From: Paraperibacillus esterisolvens
GTDB taxonomy: Bacteria; Bacillota; Bacilli; Bacillales; DSM-1321
DNA: 64,000 nucleotides
Reading direction: 5' to 3'
NCBI RefSeq assembly: GCF_046237625.1
Contig: NZ_CP143545.1
Location: 434,001 to 498,000 of the forward strand
The translations under genes were made by a program, and so were the position numbers. The notes below the pieces were generated by a model. It ran no database searches. It saw only the letters and a list, made by a program, of their open reading frames with translations, and was not told the DNA's origin. Positions 26,733-34,850 of this stretch are shown piece by piece (the first letter of the stretch is position 1; the number at the start of each line of letters is the position of its first letter).

Positions 26733-27921
26733 AGATCATGGGGAGCTTAAGGCCCAGGACAGGGGAAACGGCAGTTCAAAGCCGGTGCTCCATGTTTTCC
26801 GGCAGAAGTCGGAAGGAGAAGCAGAGCTCTCCCAGCCAAAAGGATTCGGCAGCATCCGGCTCCATCTGCTCTCCGATAATCTTGAGGAAGCTGCCGCCGA
26901 GATTGAAGAATTGGCAGGAGAGTATGGGGGCAGCGGGGAAAAGGTTTATCTTGTTTTGAATGAAGCACCTGACATTCTCCAGCTCGTATTCATGCAGGTG
27001 CTGCTCGAGAACAGTGACAGGCATGTGTATTTTATTAAAAAGAATAAAATCATTCCGGCCTTCAAGAAGAATGAAGATAAGGAACAAAATATATATGACA
27101 GCATTCATAACCTGATCTGCGCGAGGAATTATAAGTCTGCCCGTAAGCTCGCGCAGCGATATACCGACAGTGCTCCTCTTTCAGATATGCTGATGTTCGG
27201 AGAAAGGCTGAAGAGCCTGGATCTGTCGGGCGGGAAGGGCCAGGAGGATTATTTTGACCTGATGGCCCGCACGCTCCGTGATATGGGGGAAGACAAAGAG
27301 CTTGCTGATTATGCGGCAGGCATGATAAAGCTGAGGGAACGGGATCAGAAGGCGTTCATTTCCTACCTGTATAATTCTGCGGAGCGCCTGTATGAAGAAA
27401 ATAAGCTGATTGATTTTGTTGTCCTGTATTACAGGCTGGCAGAAGAGCTTCTGCTGTATGCCCTTGGGCTTGACATTGACTGGGATCGCGGAGGCAATGG
27501 GTTCAAGAATAGGGATAACGCGTATTTTAAGGTAGAACTGAGGAAAAAGGAGCGGGTTACCCGGCACTTCCACAGTTATATGCGTCTCCTGGACAGGAGG
27601 GCGGAGGAACTTGAAAAGAAAGAGGAGATCAACCAGGTGGACGAGTTTTTCATTGAGCTTCACCGCCTGTTCAGTGACAGTGAATTGAATGACATCCTAG
27701 AGCTCAGGCACGCAGGCGTGAGCGGACATGGCTTCTGTGACTTTTCGAAGGAACAGTTCAGCAGCATCTGCAGGATGGACCCGCTTAAGAAAATAGAGCC
27801 CATCATGGATTTTGTCTCCATCAACAGGGAAATCGGCATTTTTGAGCTTGTGGAAAAATGTGCCCTGTATCTTGCCAGGCAGGGACTTGAAGAAGGTCAG
27901 GCCGGCAAAAAGGGAGCATGA
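26704..27921 (+). CDS. Csm6-like HEPN protein B (putative ribonuclease partner)
   Basis: A 405-residue protein whose start overlaps the end of protein A by 29 bases, so the two are probably translationally coupled. Its layout repeats that of A. An N-terminal alpha/beta part has YLVLNEAPDILQLVFMQVLL (82-101) where A has the SGTG turn, but without the Gly-Thr residues. A helical middle contains IDFVVLYYRLAEELLLYALG (236-255). The C-terminal HEPN motif is R335-H336-x5-H342-G343 (RHAGVSGHG). It may be a diverged paralogue, able to cut RNA but with an altered or lost ligand pocket. Start ATG 26704 after GAGAGGA; TTG 26680 is an alternative. No CRISPR array, Cas10, nucleotide cyclase or ring nuclease is in the window. 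Confidence 0.58.
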   Translation: MKHHVFCSYKDHGELKAQDRGNGSSKPVLHVFRQKSEGEAELSQPKGFGSIRLHLLSDNLEEAAAEIEELAGEYGGSGEKVYLVLNEAPDILQLVFMQVLLENSDRHVYFIKKNKIIPAFKKNEDKEQNIYDSIHNLICARNYKSARKLAQRYTDSAPLSDMLMFGERLKSLDLSGGKGQEDYFDLMARTLRDMGEDKELADYAAGMIKLRERDQKAFISYLYNSAERLYEENKLIDFVVLYYRLAEELLLYALGLDIDWDRGGNGFKNRDNAYFKVELRKKERVTRHFHSYMRLLDRRAEELEKKEEINQVDEFFIELHRLFSDSELNDILELRHAGVSGHGFCDFSKEQFSSICRMDPLKKIEPIMDFVSINREIGIFELVEKCALYLARQGLEEGQAGKKGA

Positions 27922-27932
27922 AGGTATGAAAT

Positions 27933-27963
27933 GAGACCCCAGTATTTTATGGGGTCTTTTTTC
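27933..27963 (+). terminator. Terminator after the Csm6-like pair
   Basis: AGACCCC-N11-GGGGTCT followed by six T. It overlaps the stop-codon end of the convergent Lrp gene. Confidence 0.88.
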
Positions 27964-28402
27964 ATGGCAGCAGGAGGGAAGATTCTGTTCCAACCTTTGA
28001 AAGGATGATATGTGTGGCTGTGTCGGCGATTCTTGCCGCATCGTCGATAAATTGCTCAATATCCTCTATCCGCCGGGCGGTCAGCTTCACTATGTAATCG
28101 GCGGGACCGGTGATGCGGTAGCACCATTCGGCGTTCGGATGCCGGGCGATGAATTTTCGGAATTCCTCGCATTTGCCTGACTTCGTTGTAATCTGGAGAA
28201 TGGCATGTGTGGTATGGCCGAGGGCCGAGTAATTAATCTTAGCCGTATAGCCTTCGATGACGCCTGCATCCTCCAGCCTCCGCACCCGGTCGGCCACTGA
28301 AGGCGGGGACAGATTGACGAGCTTTGAGAGTTCGCGTATCGAGAGACGAGAATTGGCTGTGAGACAGCGCAGAATATGCTTATCCGTATCGTCGATTTTC
28401 AA
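27962..28402 (-). CDS. Lrp/AsnC-family transcriptional regulator
   Basis: A 146-residue feast/famine regulator. The N-terminal winged helix reads LSIRELSKLVNLSPPSVADR (20-39) and is followed by the RAM ligand-binding domain (HAILQITTKSGKCEEF, CYRITGPADYIVKL). Such proteins respond to amino acids and often control amino-acid metabolism or transport. It faces away from the isochorismatase-like gene, so that gene and itself are the likely targets. Normal length; AGGAGG-type site precedes the ATG. Confidence 0.9.
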   Translation of the reverse strand: MKIDDTDKHILRCLTANSRLSIRELSKLVNLSPPSVADRVRRLEDAGVIEGYTAKINYSALGHTTHAILQITTKSGKCEEFRKFIARHPNAEWCYRITGPADYIVKLTARRIEDIEQFIDDAARIADTATHIILSKVGTESSLLLP

Positions 28403-28530
28403 ATGAAAACCTCCTTCCTGTAACTCATTATATATGAAAGGCAGCAGGCCCCCAATTGCTTTTTTATGCTAAGGACGGCTGGAATAGCATTCTATACAAT
28501 AAAAGCAGATGAAAAAAAGGAGAGATGAGC

Positions 28531-29118
28531 ATGTTACTCGAAAAGAATGCTGCTTTAGTGGTCATTGATGTACAGAAAGGATTTGATGAAAAGGTATGGG
28601 GAGAGCGGAACAATCCGGAAGCGGAAGAGAGGATTGCCGGCTTGCTGAAGGCCTGGCGGGAACGGGGATTTCCGGTCATCCACACCCAGCATATGAGTGT
28701 GAAAAGTGATTCCCCGCTGCGTCCAGGCCAGCCGGGTTGTGAAATCAAGGATATCGCGGCACCGAACCCGGGTGAAGCTGTGTTCCAAAAAACCGTGAAC
28801 AGCGCATTCATTGGCACCGGACTCCAGGATTACATGAATGAACAGGGAATTGATACGCTCGTCATAACGGGGCTGATCACGCCCCATTGTGTGTCCACCA
28901 CAGCCAGGATGAGCAGTAACCTCGGATACCGGACATTTGTAGTGTCAGATGCCGCCGCTGCCTTTGATATCACCGGTCCGGACGGAATCCATCATGGAGC
29001 TGCCGAGGTCCACAGTCTAGCGCTGGCAGAGCTGCACCGCGAATTTGCCGTAATTGCTTCTGCAGAGGAAATTATCGGTATGCTCCCTGCGGGTACTGTT
29101 CCGGTTTCCGGGAAATAG
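28531..29118 (+). CDS. Isochorismatase-like cysteine hydrolase
   Basis: A cytosolic 195-residue enzyme of the isochorismatase-like hydrolase superfamily. The Asp of VVIDVQKGF (about 10-18), a Lys in FQKTVNSAF and the Cys of TGLITPHCVSTTARM (about 117) supply the catalytic triad. Family members hydrolyse amides (nicotinamide, N-carbamoyl compounds) or vinyl ethers; the substrate here is unknown. ATG 28531 is favoured since AAAAAGGAGA is too close to ATG 28525. It diverges from the Lrp regulator. Confidence 0.87.
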   Translation: MLLEKNAALVVIDVQKGFDEKVWGERNNPEAEERIAGLLKAWRERGFPVIHTQHMSVKSDSPLRPGQPGCEIKDIAAPNPGEAVFQKTVNSAFIGTGLQDYMNEQGIDTLVITGLITPHCVSTTARMSSNLGYRTFVVSDAAAAFDITGPDGIHHGAAEVHSLALAELHREFAVIASAEEIIGMLPAGTVPVSGK

Positions 29119-29134
29119 AGGCTACCCTGCAAAT

Positions 29135-29166
29135 TGAAAAAGCTGGCCATCCGGCCAGCTTTTGTT
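29135..29166. terminator. Bidirectional terminator
   Basis: AGCTGGCC-N4-GGCCAGCT flanked by A-run and T-run, serving both the hydrolase (plus) and the OsmC gene (minus). Confidence 0.88.
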
Positions 29167-29617
29167 AGTTTTCAGCAGTCAAAATCTCCGGCTCCAGCCC
29201 GATTTCAACATTGCCTGCCAGTGCACGGGAAATCATACAGGAAGTTTCAGCCTTTTGGGCCAGCCGCAAGGCAAGATCCCGATCCTTTTCTGATGCATCG
29301 CCCTTCAGGACAATCCGCGGACGGTGGATGATCTTCTTATAGGTGATCACACCGGAAGTCACATCGACAATACCTTCAGATTCCATGGTCAAATCCTCTT
29401 TATCCAGCTTACTGCGCTCCATCATGGCAGCGAGTGTAATGATATAACAGGTTCCTGCTGCACCCAGCAGCATCTCATCCGGATTGGTACCGACACCCGG
29501 CCCATCCATCTCCGGCGGAATCGAGATCTTCGCCTTCAGATTGCCAGCCTCAATCTCGCCCACATCATTCCGCAGCCCCGGCCATGACGCCTTTAAATGA
29601 AAACTATGCTCAGCCAT
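29165..29617 (-). CDS. OsmC-family peroxiredoxin-like protein
   Basis: A 150-residue OsmC/Ohr-type protein. Two cysteines lie where the family has its redox pair, in LLGAAGTCYIITLAAMMERS (first) and QKAETSCMISRAL (second). This family reduces organic hydroperoxides with dithiol or bacillithiol-linked electron donors. The start at 29617 follows GGAGG; the frame extends upstream to 29695, but that part looks non-coding. Confidence 0.88.
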   Translation of the reverse strand: MAEHSFHLKASWPGLRNDVGEIEAGNLKAKISIPPEMDGPGVGTNPDEMLLGAAGTCYIITLAAMMERSKLDKEDLTMESEGIVDVTSGVITYKKIIHRPRIVLKGDASEKDRDLALRLAQKAETSCMISRALAGNVEIGLEPEILTAEN

Positions 29618-29696
29618 CTGCTCCACACCTCCCACATAACCTGCTACCCCCATCATATCACCAAAAAAAGTCCCCGCCAAACAAGCCGCCCGCATC

Positions 29697-29872
29697 GGGA
29701 AATAACCGGGAAATAGGGCCTGGCTCTCACTTCCCGGGATAAAAAGCGAGCATTAGCAGGGGTCTTGAAGCAGGAGTGTTTGGGAAATTGGGCCTGTCCC
29801 GAATTTGCCAGGATAAAATCCTGCAGCTGCAAGCTGATTGCCGTGTTGTGCTGGCCGGGAAATAGGAACATC
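29697..29872. repeat. Cluster of palindromic GGGAAAT intergenic repeats
   Basis: The 327-base gap between the OsmC gene and the chemoreceptor holds at least three degenerate copies of the palindromic repeat family: around 29697-29738 (GGGAAATAGGGCCTGG ... TTCCCGG), 29782-29806 (GGGAAATTGGGCCTGTCCC) and 29857-29870 (CCGGGAAATAGGAAC). No gene is visible. Confidence 0.6.
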
Positions 29873-29944
29873 CTTCTCTAAACTTTGATATATTCCGGCC
29901 GATATATGGATTAGAATGTAGCAAATGTAGCAGAGGTGAGAAAG

Positions 29945-31675
29945 GTGAAGAGACTTAGCAGTAAGATTAGTTTGATGTTTTTGGCAGGGATGATTGTGGT
30001 GCTGCTTGGAAATGGATATTTGCTTTTTCAGAGCAATATGGATTCTGTTGAGCGGGCGGTTGCGGAAAACAGCAGTCAGATTGCCAGCAGCATTGCAAAG
30101 AGTATCAGCATAGAGGATTATGAAGCGTTCCTGGCAGATCCGAGGGAGTCAGAAGTATATTGGGAATTAAGGGAATCTTTAAATGATATAAGGGAAAAAA
30201 CCGGTATCCTTTATCTATATACGATGGGGGTAAAAGGGGAAAAGGTCACTATCCTTATTGATGGCCAGGAAAGGGGCTCAGAGTTGGCCAGTCCGATAGA
30301 TGAACCGACCTCAAGCACTACATTTAAGGATGTTCAGCCGGTGCTCGAGGGCCGGACTGCCACGACGCCCATTGTCCATGATAAGGAATATGGTGATTAT
30401 CTGTCAGCCTTCGTTCCAATTAAGAAGGGCAATGAGGTTATCGGGGTGCTCGGTGTGGATATAGAAGCTGGCCACGTGAAGGAAATTTCAAATGCTGCCG
30501 CGGCAGATGTGCTTCCAGTGGACATGTCTGCAAGCGCCGGGCTCATGCTGATTTTTGCAGCCATCCTTTTTCTTTATCTGAAAAAGAGGCTGAAGCCGCT
30601 TGGTCTGCTGCGAAAAGCTGCCAGTGAATTAGAGGGCGGGGATCTCCTGTCTGCAGGGGACAGGATAAAGAAAATCAAGGTATCTGGCAGGGATGAAATA
30701 GCATCTCTTACAGAATCCTTCACAGTCATGATCCAAAGCATTTCAACGATCGTAGAGGGAATCAAGGCATCCTCCGGCAGCCTGACTTCCGTCACGGAAG
30801 GAATCGAGAACCAGATGGCCGATATCCGTGACTCGAATAAGCAGATTGTCGAAGGGATGCAGCAGGTGGCATCGGCTGCATCGGTTCAGCTGGATAGAAG
30901 TTCAGAATCCGTCTCCTCCATGCAGGAAATGACAGCCGGCATTCAGCGTATCGCTGAAGCAGCGAGTGATGTGAGCAGCCGGTCAGCGGATGCAACCCGC
31001 GAAGTGGAAAAAGGGAATAATGACTTGTCCTCCATCATTAAAGAAATTGAAAACATCAAGACGAAGGTAGATGCCTCTGCGAAGAACGTTGAAGAACTTG
31101 GTTTGAAGGCGGGAGAAATTGAAAACATTGTCGACATTATTTCGGCCATTGCCGAGCAGACCAATCTGCTGGCACTGAACGCCGCTATTGAAGCAGCCCG
31201 TGCAGGCGAGCATGGGAAGGGCTTTGCCGTCGTTTCCCAGGAGGTGCGGAAGCTGGCTGAGGAATCCAAGCAATCCGCGCAGCAGATTACAGAAGTTCTC
31301 CAGAGCTTCAAGAAAATTATTGCTGCCTCTGTCACGCAGATGGAAGAGGGTTCAAAGGACGTGGAAACAAGTACGAAGGCCATTGTGTCGGCAGGAGAAA
31401 ACTTCAGCCGGATTCTTCATTCAGTAGAGGCGGTCAATGGGGAGATCCAGGAGGTATCCGCGGTCACAGAACAAATGTCAGCAGGTTCCGAAACCATAAT
31501 GTCATCCATAGAGGAATTCTCTCATATGACGAGAAATACAGCCGAAGCCTCAACGCTTGCGGCGGCATCCTCAGATTTGCAGGACAACGCAGTAGAACAG
31601 GTAACCGAGGCGACTGCCGCACTCAAAGAACTATCCGAAACACTCCAGCAGTCCATCAACCAATTCAAGATATAA
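29945..31675 (+). CDS. Methyl-accepting chemotaxis protein
   Basis: A chemoreceptor of about 576 residues. Transmembrane helix 1 (ISLMFLAGMIVVLLGNGYLL) is near the N-terminus, then an extracellular sensor region of about 150 residues with a dCache/single-Cache look. Helix 2 (ASAGLMLIFAAILFLYL) follows, then HAMP and a long coiled-coil signalling domain whose tip reads IAEQTNLLALNAAIEAARAG. The ligand is unknown. GTG 29945 is chosen, with GAGGTGAG upstream; GTG 29936 is possible. No che genes adjoin it. Confidence 0.92.
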   Translation: MKRLSSKISLMFLAGMIVVLLGNGYLLFQSNMDSVERAVAENSSQIASSIAKSISIEDYEAFLADPRESEVYWELRESLNDIREKTGILYLYTMGVKGEKVTILIDGQERGSELASPIDEPTSSTTFKDVQPVLEGRTATTPIVHDKEYGDYLSAFVPIKKGNEVIGVLGVDIEAGHVKEISNAAAADVLPVDMSASAGLMLIFAAILFLYLKKRLKPLGLLRKAASELEGGDLLSAGDRIKKIKVSGRDEIASLTESFTVMIQSISTIVEGIKASSGSLTSVTEGIENQMADIRDSNKQIVEGMQQVASAASVQLDRSSESVSSMQEMTAGIQRIAEAASDVSSRSADATREVEKGNNDLSSIIKEIENIKTKVDASAKNVEELGLKAGEIENIVDIISAIAEQTNLLALNAAIEAARAGEHGKGFAVVSQEVRKLAEESKQSAQQITEVLQSFKKIIAASVTQMEEGSKDVETSTKAIVSAGENFSRILHSVEAVNGEIQEVSAVTEQMSAGSETIMSSIEEFSHMTRNTAEASTLAAASSDLQDNAVEQVTEATAALKELSETLQQSINQFKI

Positions 31676-31761
31676 GGGGGACAGTCCTCCACTTCTCAAG
31701 GCAAGATCCGGGAAGTGGGGTCTGTCCTTTTTTTGGAAATGGGGCCTGTCCCTTATTTTCC
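31676..31761 (+). terminator. Terminator built from a palindromic repeat
   Basis: GGACAGTCCTCCACTT ... AAGTGGGGTCTGTCC plus seven T directly follows the chemoreceptor stop. A second half-copy, GGAAATGGGGCCTGTCCC-TTATTTTCC, adjoins at 31735-31761. This repeat copy appears to serve as the transcription terminator. Confidence 0.75.
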
Positions 31762-31810
31762 AAGCCGGAAAATCCAGTGCTTACGTGGGGTTTGCCGCGT
31801 CAGGCAGTCT

Positions 31811-31840
31811 GGGAAATAGGGAACTGTTCCCCATTTCCCG
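31811..31840. repeat. Palindromic intergenic repeat
   Basis: GGGAAATAGGGAACTGTTCC then CCATTTCCCG: a near-perfect 30-base dyad of the dispersed family, just downstream of the bacillithiol transferase stop. Confidence 0.75.
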
Positions 31841-31850
31841 TACGGCCATC

Positions 31851-32381
31851 TTATTCCCACTGCATCCGCTGGCGGAGGGTGGTGATGTGAGCGGTATGGT
31901 GTCTGCTGTGCCAGGAGTAGAGTGCCAGGGTGGTGTAGAGGTCCAGTGTTGTGTGGAGCTCGGGATGGATGAATTTTCGTTTGAATTCTTTCCTCCCCAT
32001 GGAGCGGAGCAGGACTTCCCAGCGTCTGTGGAGACCCTCCAGGATGTTTATGGAAGCGCTGATTTCCGTCTTCTCCGTATCAGCCAGGAGTGCCCAGTCA
32101 CCCTCGCTGTATGGCTTGATGGTGGGGAAGGTTTCCGTCAGGCTCAGCTTAAAACGGATAAAGGCATTCATATGGCTGTCGGCCATATGGTGGACCACCT
32201 GCCGCACCGTCCAGCCGCCTTCTCTGTAAGGGGTGTCGAACTGCACCTCATCCAGCCCCGCCACTGCCGCCTGCAGCCTGGCCGGAGCTTCCACAATGTC
32301 CTGGATCCACTCTTTAATCTGCTCCTCTGAAAATACATGCGGAACGACAAATTTGCCTATCGGATACTTTAAGTCTTCCAT
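31851..32381 (-). CDS. YfiT-like bacillithiol transferase (DinB fold)
   Basis: A metal-dependent DinB/YfiT-family protein of 176 residues, near the family length. The three metal-binding His are visible: one in WTVRQVVHHMADSHMNAF and the pair in YSWHSRHHTAHI. Family members conjugate bacillithiol to electrophiles and drugs. The start at 32381 (MEDLKYPIGKFVV) follows AGGGAGAG; the frame extends upstream to 32435. A bacillithiol enzyme fits a Bacillus host. Confidence 0.88.
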   Translation of the reverse strand: MEDLKYPIGKFVVPHVFSEEQIKEWIQDIVEAPARLQAAVAGLDEVQFDTPYREGGWTVRQVVHHMADSHMNAFIRFKLSLTETFPTIKPYSEGDWALLADTEKTEISASINILEGLHRRWEVLLRSMGRKEFKRKFIHPELHTTLDLYTTLALYSWHSRHHTAHITTLRQRMQWE

Positions 32382-32566
32382 TTTCAACTCTCCCTGATAT
32401 GTAATGGCCAAGGCATTGCCAGCAATTATTCTCATCCAATAAAAATGTACTTTCTTACTTATTCAGCACAGCTTTTTATTAGTACGGTCTTTTGTGAAAT
32501 ATGTAAAAAACAATAGGAAACGGCCTGCATAAGGAACGAAATGAATGAATCCGGCAGGTATTCTTC

Positions 32567-34060
32567 CTATTTTAAAAACAACGGATTCCTTTTAACATCG
32601 AGCCAATGCTCTGTCTGTTCCAGCGTGCCGGCCATTTGATAAAGCAGGTCCTCGCGTCCTTCTGCCGCCATGAATTGAACACCAACCGGGAGCCCTTCGG
32701 CTGTCATATGAAAAGGAACAGACATCGCGGGCTGGCCGGTCAAATTGGCAAGCTGCGTAAACGGTGTTCGTTTCAGACTGTTTTCTACAAGGGTATCCAC
32801 AATGCCAGCTTTTTTGATAAGCCCGCTCACACCCAGTCTTCCTACAAGGGAGATCAGCATCTTTTCAGATGATTTGAGACTCAGTTCTCCTATTTTGGAG
32901 GCTGGAAAGGCAGTGGCAGGAGTAATGTAAAAATCGTACTCTTCATGAAAGGCTTCCACTGCAAAAGAGGCCGTATCCCATTCCCGCAGATTCAATACCC
33001 ATTCCTCAGCAGAAGTGACTTTACCAAGCAATCCCAGCAGCCATGTCGCCGGCTCCACATCCGCAGCTTTCACTTTTCGACCGAGCACTTGCTCCATGCC
33101 GGAGAGCGATGCGGCAACTTCGCCAAAATACATGGTTATATAGCTTTTGGCAATCTTATTGCCATCAACAGGGGCTTCTTTTTCTTCGACCATATGCCCC
33201 TGTTCTTCAAGAAACTTGGCCGCTTTTAAGACGGCATCCCTGCATTCGGGATGTACCGGTGTTCCGATGGGGGAGCGGACAGAGAAAGCGATTTTCATTG
33301 GCCGGTTTAGCCCTTTATAGGTGCTCTCTAAATAGGAAGAATCAAATGGCGGGGCATGGAAGGCAGCCCCTTTTTCATAGCCTTTAAGCAGGTCGAGCAT
33401 ATAGGCACTGTCGCGTACCGTCCTTGTCAGCACGTGATCGGCGGAAGCCCCCTGCCAATGCCTTCCCAGCTTTTTTCCTGCTGGAGTCCTTCCCCTGGTC
33501 GGCTTTAATCCAAAAAGCCCGGTAAACGCGGCAGGAATACGGATAGATCCTCCTCCGTCGCTGGCACCTGCAATCGGGACCATACCGGAAGCAACAGCAG
33601 CAGCCGATCCGCCGCTGGAGCCGCCCGGTGTATGTCCGGTATTCCATGGATTTCGGGAGGGCCCGAAATGTGCAGGTTCAGTAATTCCCATAAGGGCAAG
33701 CTCCGGAACATTTGTCACTCCTATGAAACACGCTCCGGTCCCTCTCAGTCTTGCGGCCAATTCACTGTCTTCCCTGGCGGTATATTCGCTTAAAGCCTTT
33801 GATCCTGAAGTGATAGGCTCTCCCTTGATTTCCTGGATGATATCTTTTAATAATATGGGGACGCCCCCAAAGGGCAGGTCTTCATCGTTTTCCATTTTTG
33901 CCTGATCATACATCTTATGAATGACAGCATTTAATTCGGGATTAACTCGTTCTATTTTATCTATCGCAGCCTCGATGACTTCAGCTTTCTTGATCTCCCT
34001 GCTGCGGATCAGTTCAGCAAGGCCCATTCCATCAAATTCCTCATAATTAAAAACATCCAT
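32567..34060 (-). CDS. Amidase-signature family amidase
   Basis: A 497-residue amidase with the complete Ser-cisSer-Lys set: Lys72 in GVPILLKD, Ser148 in GGSSGGS and Ser172 in DGGGSIR. The GLFGLKPTRGRTP segment follows. It resembles 6-aminohexanoate-cyclic-dimer hydrolase-type and general amidases more than GatA, since the cluster has no GatB/GatC partners here and the C-terminal domain differs from GatA at 11.4 kb. The substrate is unknown. No signal peptide. Confidence 0.88.
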   Translation of the reverse strand: MDVFNYEEFDGMGLAELIRSREIKKAEVIEAAIDKIERVNPELNAVIHKMYDQAKMENDEDLPFGGVPILLKDIIQEIKGEPITSGSKALSEYTAREDSELAARLRGTGACFIGVTNVPELALMGITEPAHFGPSRNPWNTGHTPGGSSGGSAAAVASGMVPIAGASDGGGSIRIPAAFTGLFGLKPTRGRTPAGKKLGRHWQGASADHVLTRTVRDSAYMLDLLKGYEKGAAFHAPPFDSSYLESTYKGLNRPMKIAFSVRSPIGTPVHPECRDAVLKAAKFLEEQGHMVEEKEAPVDGNKIAKSYITMYFGEVAASLSGMEQVLGRKVKAADVEPATWLLGLLGKVTSAEEWVLNLREWDTASFAVEAFHEEYDFYITPATAFPASKIGELSLKSSEKMLISLVGRLGVSGLIKKAGIVDTLVENSLKRTPFTQLANLTGQPAMSVPFHMTAEGLPVGVQFMAAEGREDLLYQMAGTLEQTEHWLDVKRNPLFLK

Positions 34061-34171
34061 CTGATATCCCTCCTGGTAGATAAGTAAATTCTTGCTGAAA
34101 TCATGATTTCCTTTTTTAGGATAAAGAAAGTGGGATTTCGGTCTGAAGAAATGGTGCGATCCCTTCTTTGC

Positions 34172-34232
34172 TAAAGAAAAAAGAGTGCTCTTCCCGCACC
34201 AAAAGGGCTGCAGAACAGAACACTCTTTAATA
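34172..34232 (-). terminator. Terminator after the MerR regulator
   Basis: Long inverted repeat with outer arms AAAGAGTG ... CACTCTTT; read on the minus strand it ends in a T-run. Confidence 0.7.
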
Positions 34233-34640
34233 TTAGAATTCTATCAGTCTCTCGCTCTTATGAATATCTTCCGTGCCGGCATCCAGCGCTGTCATGTAAT
34301 AGCTGCACTTGTGATTGATGAGTTCCATGGTTTTGTTCAATTCTTCGAGCTGTGCTTCTACAGCAGCCTTGCGTTCCAGGAACATATCATATCGCTGCTG
34401 GAGGGTTGAATCGCCTTCGGAGCACCAGGCGATGAATTCTTTGATTTCCTTGATGGGCATGCCGGTGGATTTCAGGCATTGGATCACCTTTAACGATTGA
34501 ATATCAGATTCCCGAAACAGGCGGCTGCCGCCCTGGGTGCGTTCTACAAAAGGCATCAAACCTTCTTTGTCATAGTAGCGCAAGGCATATACAGAGAGGT
34601 TCAATTCTTTTGCTGCTTCGCTGATCGAATAGGCTCGCAT
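34233..34640 (-). CDS. adhR: MerR-family regulator, AdhR-like
   Basis: A MerR-family regulator of 135 residues. The N-terminal winged helix reads YSISEAAKELNLSVYALRYYD (4-24), followed by FVERTQGGSRLF and a long coiled coil for dimerisation. It diverges from an alcohol dehydrogenase gene and faces a promoter with the 19-base spacer used by MerR activators, the same arrangement as B. subtilis adhR-adhA, which responds to formaldehyde and methylglyoxal. A single Cys in SYYMTAL-region context (near residue 115) could sense electrophiles. ATG 34640 is chosen after AAAGGGAG. Confidence 0.85.
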   Translation of the reverse strand: MRAYSISEAAKELNLSVYALRYYDKEGLMPFVERTQGGSRLFRESDIQSLKVIQCLKSTGMPIKEIKEFIAWCSEGDSTLQQRYDMFLERKAAVEAQLEELNKTMELINHKCSYYMTALDAGTEDIHKSERLIEF

Positions 34641-34751
34641 CATATGTCTCCCTTTCTCTATGGGTATGGTATTCTCTATGTTTTGAGAGCATTCTCTCAT
34701 GCTGTATTCCCTCTGTCAAAAATTCCGGGTTCTTCCATATTGACGTCTCAC

Positions 34752-34782
34752 TTGACCTAGAGTTAACTCGAGGGTTTAAGCT
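34752..34782 (+). promoter_or_regulatory. MerR-type promoter of adhA (19-base spacer)
   Basis: -35 TTGACC (34752-34757) and -10 TAAGCT (34777-34782) are separated by 19 bases. The spacer holds the dyad AGAGTTAACTC. Over-long spacers with a central dyad are the mark of MerR-activated promoters; the sequence CTTGACCTAGAGTTAACTCG closely resembles the AdhR target I recall from B. subtilis. Confidence 0.78.
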
Positions 34783-34850
34783 TGGTCTACAAGAGAAAAA
34801 AGATGAAGTGAGTGGAGTCTCTTGTTAATCCAAAACCGGAGGGATAAACA

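Noticed and set aside
31785..32330. Plus-strand frame of 181 codons opposite the bacillithiol transferase
   Set aside because: Antisense to an intact YfiT-like gene with conserved His ligands.
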